Assembly: GCA_947044365.1 (NCBI GenBank)
Contig: OX345636.1
Location: forward strand, 57,329,746-57,393,745
Direction of reading: 5' to 3'
Length of the DNA stretch: 64,000 nucleotides
From: Petrosia ficiformis
Lineage: Eukaryota > Porifera > Demospongiae > Haplosclerida > Petrosiidae
A program made the position numbers and the translations under genes. Below are positions 58,501 to 64,000 of the stretch, one piece after another. Every line of letters begins with the position of its first letter. The first letter of the stretch is position 1. Under the pieces are notes generated by a model that was not told where the DNA came from, did no database searches, and worked only from the letters and a program-made list of their open reading frames with translations.

Positions 58501-60482
58501 TATCGTGGCTTATTACATGTATATCGTGATATGTCGATATATGGATATATCGTGGGAGCACTATCACAAATATACATGTACATGCCCCAAATAATTTTTA
58601 TTAATATAAAATTATATTATATCATAGACAATTGATTAATAATAACTTACTACTTGACTTTAATGATATCTGTCAGCCATCTTGAAGATCGTGTAGACAC
58701 TTGATAATAATAAATACATGTACATGTATGTGCTTATGAAGGCATCTTCATCTATGTATATATTGGCAGTTATCATTGTAATATAATATTATAGCTACAT
58801 GTATGTACATGTACATGTATCTATGAATAATGTAATATTGTAATTCTTGTAGACTTATTGTGTCTGTTAGTCCTGATTTTATAATGCAGTCTGTTACTAT
58901 TCTTAAAAGTAGGGCTAGGAATCTCCTGAGATTCTGAAATCGATTATCAAATTGATTGATAATCAATTAAAATCAGTGGAAGTAATTAGGCCAATTAAGT
59001 ACATTAATACAGGAAAATCCCCCATTTGATGATAAGGGTTCCTACGTATCACCTACATATTGTACATTACTTGATATCACATGCTTGAAAAGTATATCTT
59101 CTGGAATAATTAGCATAATTTATATCACAGACTTATAATCGATAATTTTCAATATCGATTGATTAATTGATTAATCATCCCAGTCCTACTTAAAAGTCTA
59201 TTTATAGTAACATCATCCGTTTTGTATAAATTATAAGTATTGTGTACATTTGTATTTTGTAATCTTACTGATCTGTCCATTCAACAATAAACTGTTAACA
59301 CTACAATTTATTGGGTTCTGTCTTCATGTAACCATTGTGGGATTATGTCATCATTATAATTATCATAACATTATTCTATACAGTATCATTGTTAGTATTG
59401 GGTGTGGTTTTATATTTTATAGAATCAAATGTGTTTCTATTTATAATAATGAATGGTTACATGAACAATCTGTCAGTTAATATCTCATTTGTAATGTATA
59501 ATGTATGGATTGCCATCTTTTCAAGCCATCCTCTGAATTAATTCACATATTTTATAATCAATACATTTTCAGTGGTCCTAATGGTGTGGATGTTCCATTG
59601 TATATTGTGTTATATTTGGTGTTTATTATGTCATTTTATTATGTTACAAAAAGCTTTGCGGCCGCATAAACTGATCTTCAGAAGTGCTATTTTAGGTAAA
59701 GTTTCATTGTTATCCAATCTTTATATGTCAAATCACAAAGAACTGGATAATCATTCTCTTAGGTTAATTGCTTTGGAGCGTAATGGATCACATACAACTG
59801 AAACTAGACGTAATGCTTACCTTCAATTGAACTACAAACTGTTCAGTTCACTTTTCTACTTACATGTAGTTTTGTATTGTCATTATAGTGACAATTGCCA
59901 CTACAAGCAGTGGAATTCCCACTCTCTGTAGCAACATCTTAATAAAATGGTTAGAACAGATGATGGGCAGATACTTCTACTGTGAAATATCGAGGTCATA
60001 TGTTGTACACATGTACAGTATATTAGAACAGAGCAATATGTACCAAACTCCTCCTATACATTTTAGCTTCATTAGTCTTGTTATATACGTATAAGAGAAC
60101 TAACATTCCAGTAATCAAATATTTGTGATGTAAAATGTGTAAAGTAATGAATAACAGTAAGTACTGTTAATTATTGAAATATGTATCCGTTAGATCACCA
60201 TCTTAAATTTAGACTCTTTTTGTAATCTCTACTAGTCAAAGTGTACACTACCACATTTCTTAGTTACATGTACATACAACAAAGATTTGTACTGATGGGA
60301 TTTCATTAAAATTATAAGTCAAACTTGTAAATTATATTGTAATTTATTATATGAATTATTTAATCTGTTGTATTTTCTTATATATTCTTTAGGATCATCA
60401 GACTCCGCTATTTTTGTGTCGATCTTTTGAAGCTGCACAGTTACTATTGGACAAAGGGGCTCGAGTGGAGCATAAGGATTGG
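32642..60482 (+). CDS. Ankyrin-repeat protein, first five exons, continues beyond window
   Basis: Four exons with clean AG/GT borders, all phase 0 on both sides: 38433-38522 (30 codons), 46549-46656 (36), 53487-53582 (32), 60393-60482 (30). A short coding exon 32642-32659 (MSKEQL before GTGAGT) fits as the first exon, also phase 0. The peptide begins with a helical cap (DWDLRNAYERNDRDAVKSIV), then a less typical segment (RIYWAIQYSDDEEVDSLIND), then two ankyrin repeats: SRSLLHQAADCNKVSIVDLI ending HGCDVNIQDR, and TPLFLCRSFEAAQLLLDKGA ending VEHKDW. Each later exon is about one repeat. Ankyrin repeats bind proteins; no catalytic or signalling domain is visible yet. Introns are 5.8-8.0 kb and full of transposons. 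Exon 1 is the least certain; alternative upstream ATG at 32477 is in frame. Confidence 0.8.
33765..33962 (-). CDS. Unrecognised coding segment (terminal exon or remnant)
   Basis: Minus-strand, follows a good acceptor (TTCTACTAACATTTAG) and is open for 65 codons to a stop at 33765. Contains DDLGVWVHKGKPIQRYMVNR, ESGVVYGADLIKK, GEDVYQLICVYYPHKHTP. Composition and codon pattern look genuinely coding. I do not recognise the domain. It starts in phase 0, which does not match the phase-2 end of the exon at 34483-34604, so at least one exon is missing between them or they are unrelated. Confidence 0.5.
   Translation of the reverse strand, partial: DTIDDIKADDLGVWVHKGKPIQRYMVNRSESGVVYGADLIKKTGEDVYQLICVYYPHKHTPTLIN
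34483..34604 (-). CDS. Unrecognised first exon, acidic N-terminus
   Basis: Minus-strand ATG at 34604 opens MAVYIDLTNQLSPVKKKFKK followed by a glutamate/aspartate-rich stretch (EDEEEE, DSDDEAFELDL) and a strong GTAAGT donor. The basic-then-acidic start resembles nuclear proteins, but that is only an impression. Lies inside the first large intron of the ankyrin gene on the opposite strand. Confidence 0.5.
34605..38432. other. Intronic sequence of the ankyrin gene
   Basis: AT-rich. Holds an (AT)n run (35235-35270), GC-richer words at 35033-35075 and 35860-35895 that look like degraded element ends (both contain CCCTCGCC in opposite senses), and dense TACATGTA palindromes at 36010-36250 and 37480-37640. 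No gene recognised. Confidence 0.45.
38433..38522 (+). CDS. Ankyrin gene exon: N-terminal cap
   Basis: Preceded by TTTACTATAG, followed by GTTAGT. Encodes a D-L-R-N-A-x-E-R-N-D-x-x-A-V pattern typical of the helix-turn-helix opening of an ankyrin stack; 30 codons, phase 0. Confidence 0.8.
38523..39665. other. Intronic sequence
   Basis: AT-rich, no recognisable gene. 38755-38850 and 39275-39370 share a word order (TTAGATA-CACATTTA, ATAATGAGTGT, TTAATGTAAGC), a weak local duplication. Confidence 0.45.
39666..39824 (-). mobile_element. tRNA-derived SINE-like repeat, copy 1 (complete head)
   Basis: On the minus strand: a 73-nt tRNA-like head, then ACTCTCATTTTTCATTTTTC, then TTGCCTCAGGTG, then a (CTTT)n run and TCTACATCTCGGATAACATC. 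The 12-mer CACCTGAGGCAA at 39717-39728 is the exact inverse of 39750-39761, which is the tRNA 3' end, so RNA could fold the tail back on the head. Two further copies follow at 39943 and 40617. Confidence 0.8.
39751..39823 (-). tRNA. tRNA-like sequence, anticodon position GGA (Ser-like), probably SINE head
   Basis: Folds as a canonical 73-nt cloverleaf: acceptor GCCTTGG/CTGAGGC, D-arm GCTC-AGTTGGTA-GAGC, anticodon stem TCTGT/GCAGA with loop CCGGAGT, 5-nt variable loop, T-arm GTGGG-TTCGAAT-CCCAC, discriminator A. A box and B box are intact. Oddities: position 33 is C, not U, and a Ser anticodon is paired with a short variable arm, so it is unlikely to be a working tRNA-Ser. The repeated copies support a SINE head. 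Confidence 0.6.
39943..40085 (-). mobile_element. tRNA-derived SINE-like repeat, copy 2 (chimeric head)
   Basis: Tail, (CTTT)n and the tRNA 3' half are nearly identical to copy 1, but the 5' half differs (minus strand GGTATAATGGTTAAC, a different D-arm) and the anticodon stem is lost. Confidence 0.75.
40617..40722 (-). mobile_element. tRNA-derived SINE-like repeat, copy 3 (truncated)
   Basis: Shares the tail and the (CTTT)n run but stops inside the T-arm (GGTGGGATTCAAACG on plus), so both the D-arm and the anticodon are missing. Confidence 0.75.
40745..41760. repeat. GTCACTATTGTCACAATA array, plus sense
   Basis: Degenerate 15-21-bp units, mostly TGTCACAATAGTCAGTAC (18 bp). Produces stop-free frames, including a 227-codon V-T-I/V-L-T-I peptide on the minus strand, which is repeat read-through. 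Word content resembles the satellite at 1-1690. Confidence 0.93.
42006..42347 (+). CDS. Unrecognised open frame, 113 codons
   Basis: Lies between the two convergent arrays. The peptide (LRLTTRIHHRYRDQKQPFKG ... VPLHGSLSSIEHCIIKSI) is not repeat-derived and has ordinary amino acid composition. No known motif, no splice evidence. Could be a remnant of a mobile element. Confidence 0.25.
   Translation: MAYQQLRLTTRIHHRYRDQKQPFKGRPYTQCVDESHEVPLHGSLSSIEHCIIKSIVIFMFIHGIDYIPETVSSIFSFIIELTKTISSVGFPIYQRSNTIIKSVLERFCKHFII
42540..43405. repeat. TAGTGACTATTGTGACA array, inverted relative to 40745-41760
   Basis: Same repeat words as the preceding array but on the opposite strand (TAGTGACTATTGTGACAATA). 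It ends exactly where the foldback at 43407 starts. Confidence 0.9.
43407..45472. mobile_element. ~2-kb foldback element with a nested MITE
   Basis: Outer ends AATTGACAGAGCTCC (43407) and GGAGCTCTGTCAATT (45472) are exact inverses. The arms extend about 300-470 bases inward: CTTAACTATACATG, ATACAAGTGTAATTA, GCATGTGGAAATG and TTCATCAATATTACTGAAGT all recur inverted on the right arm. The centre holds the separate element at 44339-45082. No transposase. Confidence 0.88.
44339..45082. mobile_element. MITE nested in the foldback, 36-bp inverted ends
   Basis: ATAGATTATATAGACTACGT and ACGTAGTCTATACAATCTAT are inverted, extending through ATAAGGGATTGGAAACG. Flanks TCTTTTATC and GCTTTTATT agree at 7 of 9 positions, a possible worn 9-bp duplication. 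No coding recognised. Confidence 0.8.
45883..46157. mobile_element. hAT-type MITE with 8-bp target duplication
   Basis: TAGGGCTGGGA to TCCCAGCCCTA, 275 bp, flanked by identical ATAATTAT (45875-45882, 46158-46165). Interior shares long blocks with 6930-7159 (reversed), 58910-59188 and 62378-62656. Subterminal ATCGATTATC repeats are inverted. Confidence 0.93.
46549..46656 (+). CDS. Ankyrin gene exon: divergent repeat
   Basis: Preceded by CTCTATACAG, followed by GTAAGT; 36 codons, phase 0. IYWAIQYSDDEEVDSLI resembles an ankyrin helix pair, but the loop GADVN is not conserved. Confidence 0.8.
46657..47331. other. Intronic sequence
   Basis: AT-rich, nothing recognisable. Confidence 0.5.
47332..47632 (-). 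mobile_element. Internally deleted hAT element retaining the transposase C-terminus
   Basis: Ends CAGGGGTGGATACAGGATTT and AAATCCGCCCTTG are inverted; ACTCA flanks both sides. On the minus strand, about 47545-47430 encodes RSSFTEEHFSDMAVIAMHYQ, then ERIPVEDILKAF, a stop, then HLRRIFQKSM. This matches the last residues of hAT transposases (S-x-x-x-E-H-L-x-x-L-A-x-I-A-M-H ... HPRRMF, the dimerisation region). The rest of the gene is deleted, leaving a MITE in the making. Poly-G and poly-C runs near the right end. Confidence 0.7.
47755..48945 (+). pseudogene. Second Penelope-type reverse transcriptase, frameshifted
   Basis: Three plus frames make one RT: 47758-48165 with WLPKLHKNPYGKRFIAASHK and FDFSTLYTSIPH (first catalytic Asp); after a frameshift near 48168, FGKAYWSD, EIFRQQVGIPMGTDCAPFLA and the catalytic box RYIDDL near 48450; LSYLDILI; after a second frameshift near 48700, YISQLIRIGS through KHIEEGIYLPVN. 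These blocks fit the Penelope-like RT class but a different branch from the 11.6-kb copy (YIDD versus YVDD, GTDCAPFLA versus GSPLSPVVA). No GIY-YIG domain follows. The 5' part before WLPKLHK is missing. Inside the third large intron of the ankyrin gene, same strand. Confidence 0.8.
48946..49325 (+). mobile_element. 3' untranslated region of the second Penelope-type element
   Basis: Follows the RT remnant without recognisable coding; ends in a run of GCCATTGTGG repeats. Attribution rests on adjacency. Confidence 0.4.
49330..50030. repeat. TAAGCCATTGTGGCTGC tandem repeat, split by a MITE
   Basis: About seven copies of a 23-25-bp unit (TTCTAAGCCATTGTGGCTGC) at 49330-49500, and two more at 49983-50030 beyond the inserted element at 49538-49962. 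Confidence 0.88.
49538..49962. mobile_element. MITE with perfect 37-bp inverted ends in a TA tract
   Basis: Arms 49538-49574 (TGTGACCGAATTTGCGAAAA...) and 49926-49962 are exact complements. (AT)n lies on both sides, consistent with TA-targeted insertion as in Tc1/mariner-type transposons. 425 bp, no transposase. Confidence 0.9.
50355..50580. repeat. Dispersed repeat, copy 1
   Basis: GCCAAATTGGCTCAACAATG ... AGAGAGAACTGTGCAGTGC ... AAGAAGCTCTTTTGGCC recurs in reverse orientation at 57225-57400. Possibly an old element; ends are unclear. Confidence 0.7.
50634..51503. mobile_element. MITE with TAGTGTTGTAC ends, split by a family-B insertion
   Basis: TAGTGTTGTACTTATACT (50635) and AGTATAGGTACAACACTA (51486-51503) are inverted, with further TAGGTATAGGCA repeats inside. 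The family-B copy at 50981-51385 sits in the middle. Confidence 0.75.
50981..51385. mobile_element. Family-B MITE, copy 2 (reverse orientation)
   Basis: Runs from GTATCCCTATGACTGCTTTG to AAAGCAATCATAGGGATGG plus GGCCCTACGGGCCAT. Interior matches 19258-19640. An extra terminal word ATCCCTATGATTGCTTT at 50950-50966 suggests a second partial copy abutting it. Confidence 0.85.
51504..53486. other. Intronic sequence
   Basis: About 2 kb AT-rich. 52985-53180 is less AT-rich with several ACGT words but has no recognisable gene. Open frames at 51872-52099 and 51596-51802 have no motif. Confidence 0.4.
53487..53582 (+). CDS. Ankyrin gene exon: canonical repeat
   Basis: Preceded by TTATACAG, followed by GTAAGT; 32 codons, phase 0. 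LLHQAADCN, IVDLIIKHGCDVNIQDR match the ankyrin consensus closely. Confidence 0.92.
54084..54465. mobile_element. MULE-like MITE, TAGTCT ends, 9-bp target duplication
   Basis: TAGTCTCCTCTCCAGACT at the left, GTGACTA at the right; flanks TCCGTAAAT (54075-54083) and TCTGTAAAT (54466-54474) agree at 8 of 9. Same family as 10684-11110. The plus open frame running into it (53870-54190) is therefore not a gene. Confidence 0.82.
54475..55343. other. Intronic sequence
   Basis: AT-rich with TACATGTA words, including an inverted AGTACACT pair at 55134-55157. No gene recognised. Confidence 0.4.
55344..56361 (+). mobile_element. Internally deleted piggyBac element, TTAA flanked
   Basis: TTAA at 55344-55347 and 56358-56361 bound the inverted ends CAGATTAAC and GTTAATCTG. 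Subterminal GCCAACGTCGCC and GCCAACATCGCC repeats lie at 55359-55430. The interior keeps the start and end of a piggyBac transposase (55673-55996). Confidence 0.78.
55673..55996 (+). pseudogene. piggyBac transposase remnant: N-terminus joined to C-terminal cysteine-rich domain
   Basis: Starting ATG at 55673 gives MASGGRTFSPEEIHDILDQS and an acidic stretch, then a stop at 55769. In the overlapping frame, RDPKRLPLKHYPIK leads to a zinc-binding-like CRD: RRCWYCRN, KEKCCYCYDCG, and after one more frame change LC ... DCFLDYHKEE. That C-x2-C / C-x2-C / C ... YH order is the C-terminal domain of piggyBac transposases, which binds the element ends. The DDD catalytic core is completely absent, so the gene is an internal deletion plus frameshifts. 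Confidence 0.72.
56365..56780. repeat. TACATGTA-rich tract
   Basis: Dense overlapping TACATGTACATGTA palindromes with only short interruptions for about 400 bases. Minus-strand open frame here is low-complexity. Confidence 0.85.
56991..57152. mobile_element. Foldback MITE
   Basis: Arms 56991-57036 and 57106-57152 are inverted (TGCCTTGCTTTGG / CCAAAGCAAGGCA; AAATTAAAT, CCACTTCC). Shares the TTATATGGAAGTG stem word with the foldback at 13996-14114. Confidence 0.82.
57225..57400. repeat. Dispersed repeat, copy 2 (inverted)
   Basis: Reverse-complement relative of 50355-50580. Confidence 0.7.
58570..59945. repeat. Segmental duplication, copy 1
   Basis: 58580-59215 matches 62050-62700 and 59690-59945 matches 62995-63262 in the same order, including the embedded hAT MITE. 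The interval between the two blocks (59216-59690) differs between copies. An open frame at 59572-59931 falls partly in the duplicated block; the second copy does not preserve it, so it is probably not a gene. Confidence 0.9.
58910..59188. mobile_element. hAT-type MITE with 8-bp target duplication
   Basis: TAGGGCTAGGA to CCCAGTCCTA, flanked by identical CTTAAAAG (58902-58909, 59189-59196). Member of the 45883 family. Confidence 0.92.
60393..60482 (+). CDS. Ankyrin gene exon: second canonical repeat
   Basis: Preceded by ATTCTTTAG, followed by GTGAGT; 30 codons, phase 0. TPLFLC, AAQLLLDKGARVEHKDW fit the ankyrin consensus; the next repeat should open the following exon, not found before the window ends. 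Confidence 0.92.
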
Positions 60483-61462
60483 GTGAGTATATTATTATAG
60501 ATGTTAAATATGGTTCAGTATGATAATTATGATGATAGAACATATAAATTATGTGAGTGTATAATTATACATGTAGATGTTAAATTTAATATTATTACAA
60601 TGATTTCATAGAAAGGTTTTGATTAAGCAATTCTTAAACACACATACCATATACTGTATAGCAGGAATTATTGTGATTGAAATAGGAAATATTGGACAAT
60701 TGCTAAATGCAAATTTTGAATCCACACACGGAACCTGTGTGAATGTGATTTAGTATCTACATTTCTACAGTACCTCCAGCTACTGTGTTAGTGAAAGCTA
60801 GCTAGTTATTTTAAGCAGGTAAGTCTAGACAAAAAGTTACTTTTAAAAGTTGTGTGATAGCCAGATTGAAGTGGTCTGTTCTCACACATTAGTAAAGCTA
60901 CGTAAGTCAATTATATTTAATGTACTCTATAGCTATTAACAAGGTGTTGGAATATATTTGAGAGTTTTCCAGTTACGCAGGTTTCTCTGAATCTGTAGAA
61001 TATAGGTCTTCTGTATTTAATTCATTGTACATGTACATGTAGGTGTGGTCAATATTAAATTTGCTGCATTTAACATTTTCAATATGCATATTTTAGCAGA
61101 CTTGCATGTATATAATTTCCTCACTAGTTGCCAATAATTTCCTCTATACAGTATCAAGATGGTTGAACAGGTATTCATTTTGGTGGATCATGCATTACTC
61201 AGAATTAGTTTAGTCTATTTCCACTATTATATTATCATCATATTAAAAAAGGAAAAGGATCAATGTTTGTATAATAACTGTCTTAAAACAAGAATGAGAC
61301 TTTGTATATAGTATATAATATATAGCCCCTCTGCCTCCCTGTTTTCTCCCCTATTCATAGATGTACTTTTTACTTGTATATGATTATCTTATCACTTTAA
61401 AAGCAAAGCAGTTTATTATATTAAAAATATCAAACATAATACCAATTGAAATATACAAATAT
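60483..61462. other. Intronic or downstream sequence
   Basis: AT-rich; AGCTAGTTATTTTAAGCAGG at 60801 resembles 18770. No further ankyrin exon recognised. Confidence 0.4.
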
Positions 61463-61830
61463 TATGGCCTGTAGGGCAATCCCTATGATTTCTTTCCGCG
61501 AGGTTTAATGCATATAAATTATTTTATAATTATGTTTGTGTAACATATATAACTATGTGTTGTATACATAGTTGTGTCATTCTGGGTGTCTCGGTCAATT
61601 AAGAAAGACTAGCAGAAAGAAAGCAGCTTGTAGCTTACATAGAAACTGGTACTAATAGCTATTCTACCTGAAATATATTCATAAAGTTCTATAAGATCTT
61701 TTAAAAAGTAAGAAGAGTAGATAATGAAAATAATAACTATAATAGGCTGTTGTGTTTCAAACATGAGAAAGTCAGCCATGATTACTGAATGCTGGATACC
61801 ACAAAGCAATAATAATTGTAAGGATACTTT
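61463..61830. mobile_element. Family-B MITE, copy 3
   Basis: ATGGCCTGTAGGGCAATCCC at the left, GAATGCTGGATACCACAAAG near the right; interior aligns with 19258-19640. The right terminus has decayed (CAATAATAATTG instead of CAGTCATAGGG). Confidence 0.8.
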
Positions 61831-62377
61831 TATTTCCATAATTATACATGTATCTTGTTTCCCAGTCCATCTTACAGATAGGGTACTACATAATTATCTA
61901 AACAATTGACTATAAATGAATAATATTGCCTGGGCCATGACCCAGGCTAGCCCTGTGCTTGCTACACCTATGATAGATTTCTCATCAATCCTTGTAGTGA
62001 CTAACTTTCTAAAATAAGGACACCTTGCTGTTATGTAAAGCAGTCACGAATATACATGCCCCAAATAATTTTTATTAATATAAAAATAATTATAGGATAT
62101 CATGGACAATTGATTAATAATAACTTACTACTTGACAATTATCTACTTTAATGATATCTGTCCGCCATCTTGAAGATCGTATAGACACTTGATAATAATA
62201 AATACATGTATGTGCTTATGAAGGCATCTTCATCTACGTATATATTGGCAGTTATCATTGTAATAGAGTATTATAGCTATGTACATGTACATGTATGTAT
62301 GAATAATGTAATATTGTAATTCTTGTAGACTTATTGTGTCTGTTAGTCCTAATGCATTCTGTTACTATCCTTAAAAG

Positions 62378-62656
62378 TAGGGCTGGAAATCAGTTGAGAT
62401 TCTGAAATGGATTATCAAATTGATTGATAATCAATGGAAGTAATTAAGCCAATTAAGTAAATTAATACAGGAATCTCCTCCCATTTGATGATTAAAAAGG
62501 TTTCCTGTAACTTACATATTGTACATTACTTGATATCACATGCTTGAAAAGTATATCTTCTGGAATAATTAGCATAATTGATATCGCAGACTTATAATTG
62601 ATAATCAGAAGAATTTTCAATATCGATTGATTAATAGATTAATCATCCCAGTCCTA
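62378..62656. mobile_element. hAT-type MITE, duplicated copy
   Basis: TAGGGCTGGAA to CCCAGTCCTA; left flank CTTAAAAG as in copy 1, right flank interrupted by a 6-base CATGTA insertion before CTTAAAAG. It was carried by the segmental duplication, not inserted independently. Confidence 0.9.
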
Positions 62657-62791
62657 CATGTACTTAAAAGTCTATTTATAGTAACATCATCCTGATAAGC
62701 ACATTGATTTAAAAGATTGCACTCTGGCTCTGTAATAATATTCATAACTCTTATTAATTTTAAAAACATATTTCAGCTACATGTACATAAA

Positions 62792-62971
62792 CAGCAGTGT
62801 TTCTCCCAGGATAAATATTAAGTGTGAGGGAGTGCATCAGTGGTACATGACATTTGGGCAACAATGTTCAATCAGTGTTGTAAAACAGTGTTTTTAAAAT
62901 TCAAAACTAAATGGTAGGGGAGCAAGACTGATATAGCGCCATGGTACCACCCTTTATGGGGGAAACACTGA
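62792..62971. mobile_element. CAGTGTTTC MITE, copy 2
   Basis: CAGTGTTTCTCCCAGGATAA to GGGGGAAACACTG, the inverted counterpart of 23832-24008. No clear duplication at the flanks. Confidence 0.75.
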
Positions 62972-63339
62972 AAAGAGGTCTTCAGAGAAGTGCTTGTTTC
63001 AGTTAAAGTTTTGTTTTTATCCAATTCTTATATGCCTAATCACAAAGAGCTGGATAATCAAACTCTTAGGTACACTGTACATTTCTCTGGAGTGTAATGG
63101 ATCACATACAATTGAAACTACACATGCATGTACTTGTACATGTAATGGTTAACTACAAACTGTTCAGTCCACTTTCCTACTTACATGTAGTTTTGTATTG
63201 TCACTATAGTGACAATTGTCACTACAAACAGTGGAATTCTCACTCTCTGTAGCAACATCTCGTATATGTATTGATGTTCATGTTTTGCAGGTCATCCTAC
63301 ATAGAGGGTGTATGCAACCATATCTAAACATTTGCTTAA

Positions 63340-64000
63340 CCCTTAGAGGACTGATGTCACATATATGTGACATTTCATCCCTATGTGGTTCGCCGTCTGT
63401 TCCTAGCTACACGAAGCTGTCCAATTGGTTGTAATTGGCGTCAGGCACAAGTTGATGAACCTGGCTAAAAAATTTGTTTGTTTTCTGGCCGCCCTTTGGC
63501 CTAAATAACATTCATGGGGGAAATTTTAAGGGGGGGTGTCCCCCTGTTAATGCGGGGGTTCGAAGTGGGTGCAGCCCTCTCGCAGTCGATGAATTTTGCA
63601 TTTTTTGATCATGCCCACGTTGTCTGGTGGGTACCTGAGGCATTTTCCTTGCTGTGAAACCTGAAATCGTGGGTGTAGCTGGTGCCAACATGCAGTGGGG
63701 TCATTTTGTTAGCCCCAGTTCCAGTCAAAAGAAGGAGAGCACTGCATTTGATTTGATCCTACGAAGTGCTTGGGGACTTTCGAGTCCCGGTAAGCAAGTT
63801 GGTGGAAGTAGTACTCCACGTCAGAAAAGGAGCCAAGTTTGGGGTAGAGAAAGTGAACGGTGCCCACATTATATGCAATAGAGTCACCAGTGTTGGAAAT
63901 GGGAAGAATTTTGAATACATTAATACATGTACTTGTGCTATACATACTATATAAGTTACATGTACATGTTCATACTGTATTTACATGTATATTAGTACTT
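63340..64000. mobile_element. Candidate piggyBac-type terminus, open at the window edge
   Basis: TTAA (63336-63339) is followed by CCCTTAGAGGACTGATGTCA and a palindrome TGTCACATATATGTGACA. TTAACCC plus a subterminal inverted word is typical of piggyBac ends. The following ~600 bases are more GC-rich than the rest of the window. No partner end is visible, so this is tentative. Confidence 0.4.

Larger units (their letters stand above)
62040..63265. repeat. Segmental duplication, copy 2
   Basis: See 58570-59945. In this copy a CAGTGTTT MITE occupies part of the unmatched middle interval. Confidence 0.9.

Noticed and set aside
59572..59931. 119-codon plus frame
   Set aside because: The duplicated copy at 62995-63262 does not keep the frame, and no known motif is present.
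63289..63434. Further ankyrin exon after TTTTGCAG
   Set aside because: The translation (VILHRGCMQPYL...) does not fit an ankyrin repeat, and the sequence runs into a putative transposon end.

Overview
The window looks like nuclear DNA of an intron-rich, AT-rich invertebrate. An early-branching metazoan such as a demosponge is my guess, from gene structure, transposon types and the very common palindrome TACATGTA; nothing in the sequence proves the taxon. Coding sequence is a few percent of the window. Most of the rest is satellite DNA and mobile-element remains, many nested inside one another.

Layout. 1-10.6 kb: four satellites (27-bp, 53/57-bp, ~69-bp with a 666-bp higher-order period, 64-bp), separated by a helicase-like exon remnant (1.87 kb), a decayed retroelement protein (3.2-3.8 kb) and small inverted-repeat elements (6.8-7.9 kb). 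10.7-13.2 kb: a MULE-like MITE, then a 5'-truncated but open Penelope-like element (reverse transcriptase plus GIY-YIG) on the minus strand. 13.9-19.6 kb: MITEs and a large imperfect inverted repeat. 19.65-22.3 kb: a frameshifted transposase-like gene running into a 77-bp satellite. 23.8-27.8 kb: MITEs, a TTAA-flanked element and foldbacks. 28.0-30.8 kb: exons 1-4 of enolase on the minus strand, residues 1-219 of about 434; the catalytic C-terminal half is not recognisable in the window. 30.9-32.0 kb: a MITE in the enolase upstream region and a LINE reverse-transcriptase remnant.

From about 32.6 kb to beyond the right edge lies a plus-strand ankyrin-repeat gene. Its short phase-0 exons (38433-38522, 46549-46656, 53487-53582, 60393-60482, with a probable first exon at 32642-32659) are separated by 5.8-8.0 kb introns. 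Those introns hold two unassigned minus-strand coding segments (33.8-34.6 kb), a tRNA-derived SINE-like family (39.7-40.7 kb), convergent GTCACTATT-type arrays (40.7-43.4 kb), a nested foldback (43.4-45.5 kb), an internally deleted hAT (47.3 kb), a second Penelope-type pseudogene (47.8-48.9 kb), an internally deleted piggyBac (55.3-56.4 kb), a segmental duplication (58.6 and 62.0 kb) and a possible piggyBac end at the right edge.

The two host genes have no evident functional link. The most informative signals are TSD-verified MITE families (MULE-like TAGTCT ends with 9-bp TSDs; hAT-like TAGGGCTGGG ends with 8-bp TSDs), deletion derivatives that still carry terminal pieces of their parent transposases, a tRNA-derived repeat whose tail inversely repeats its own tRNA 3' end, and a duplicated enolase splice donor whose second copy is mutated.
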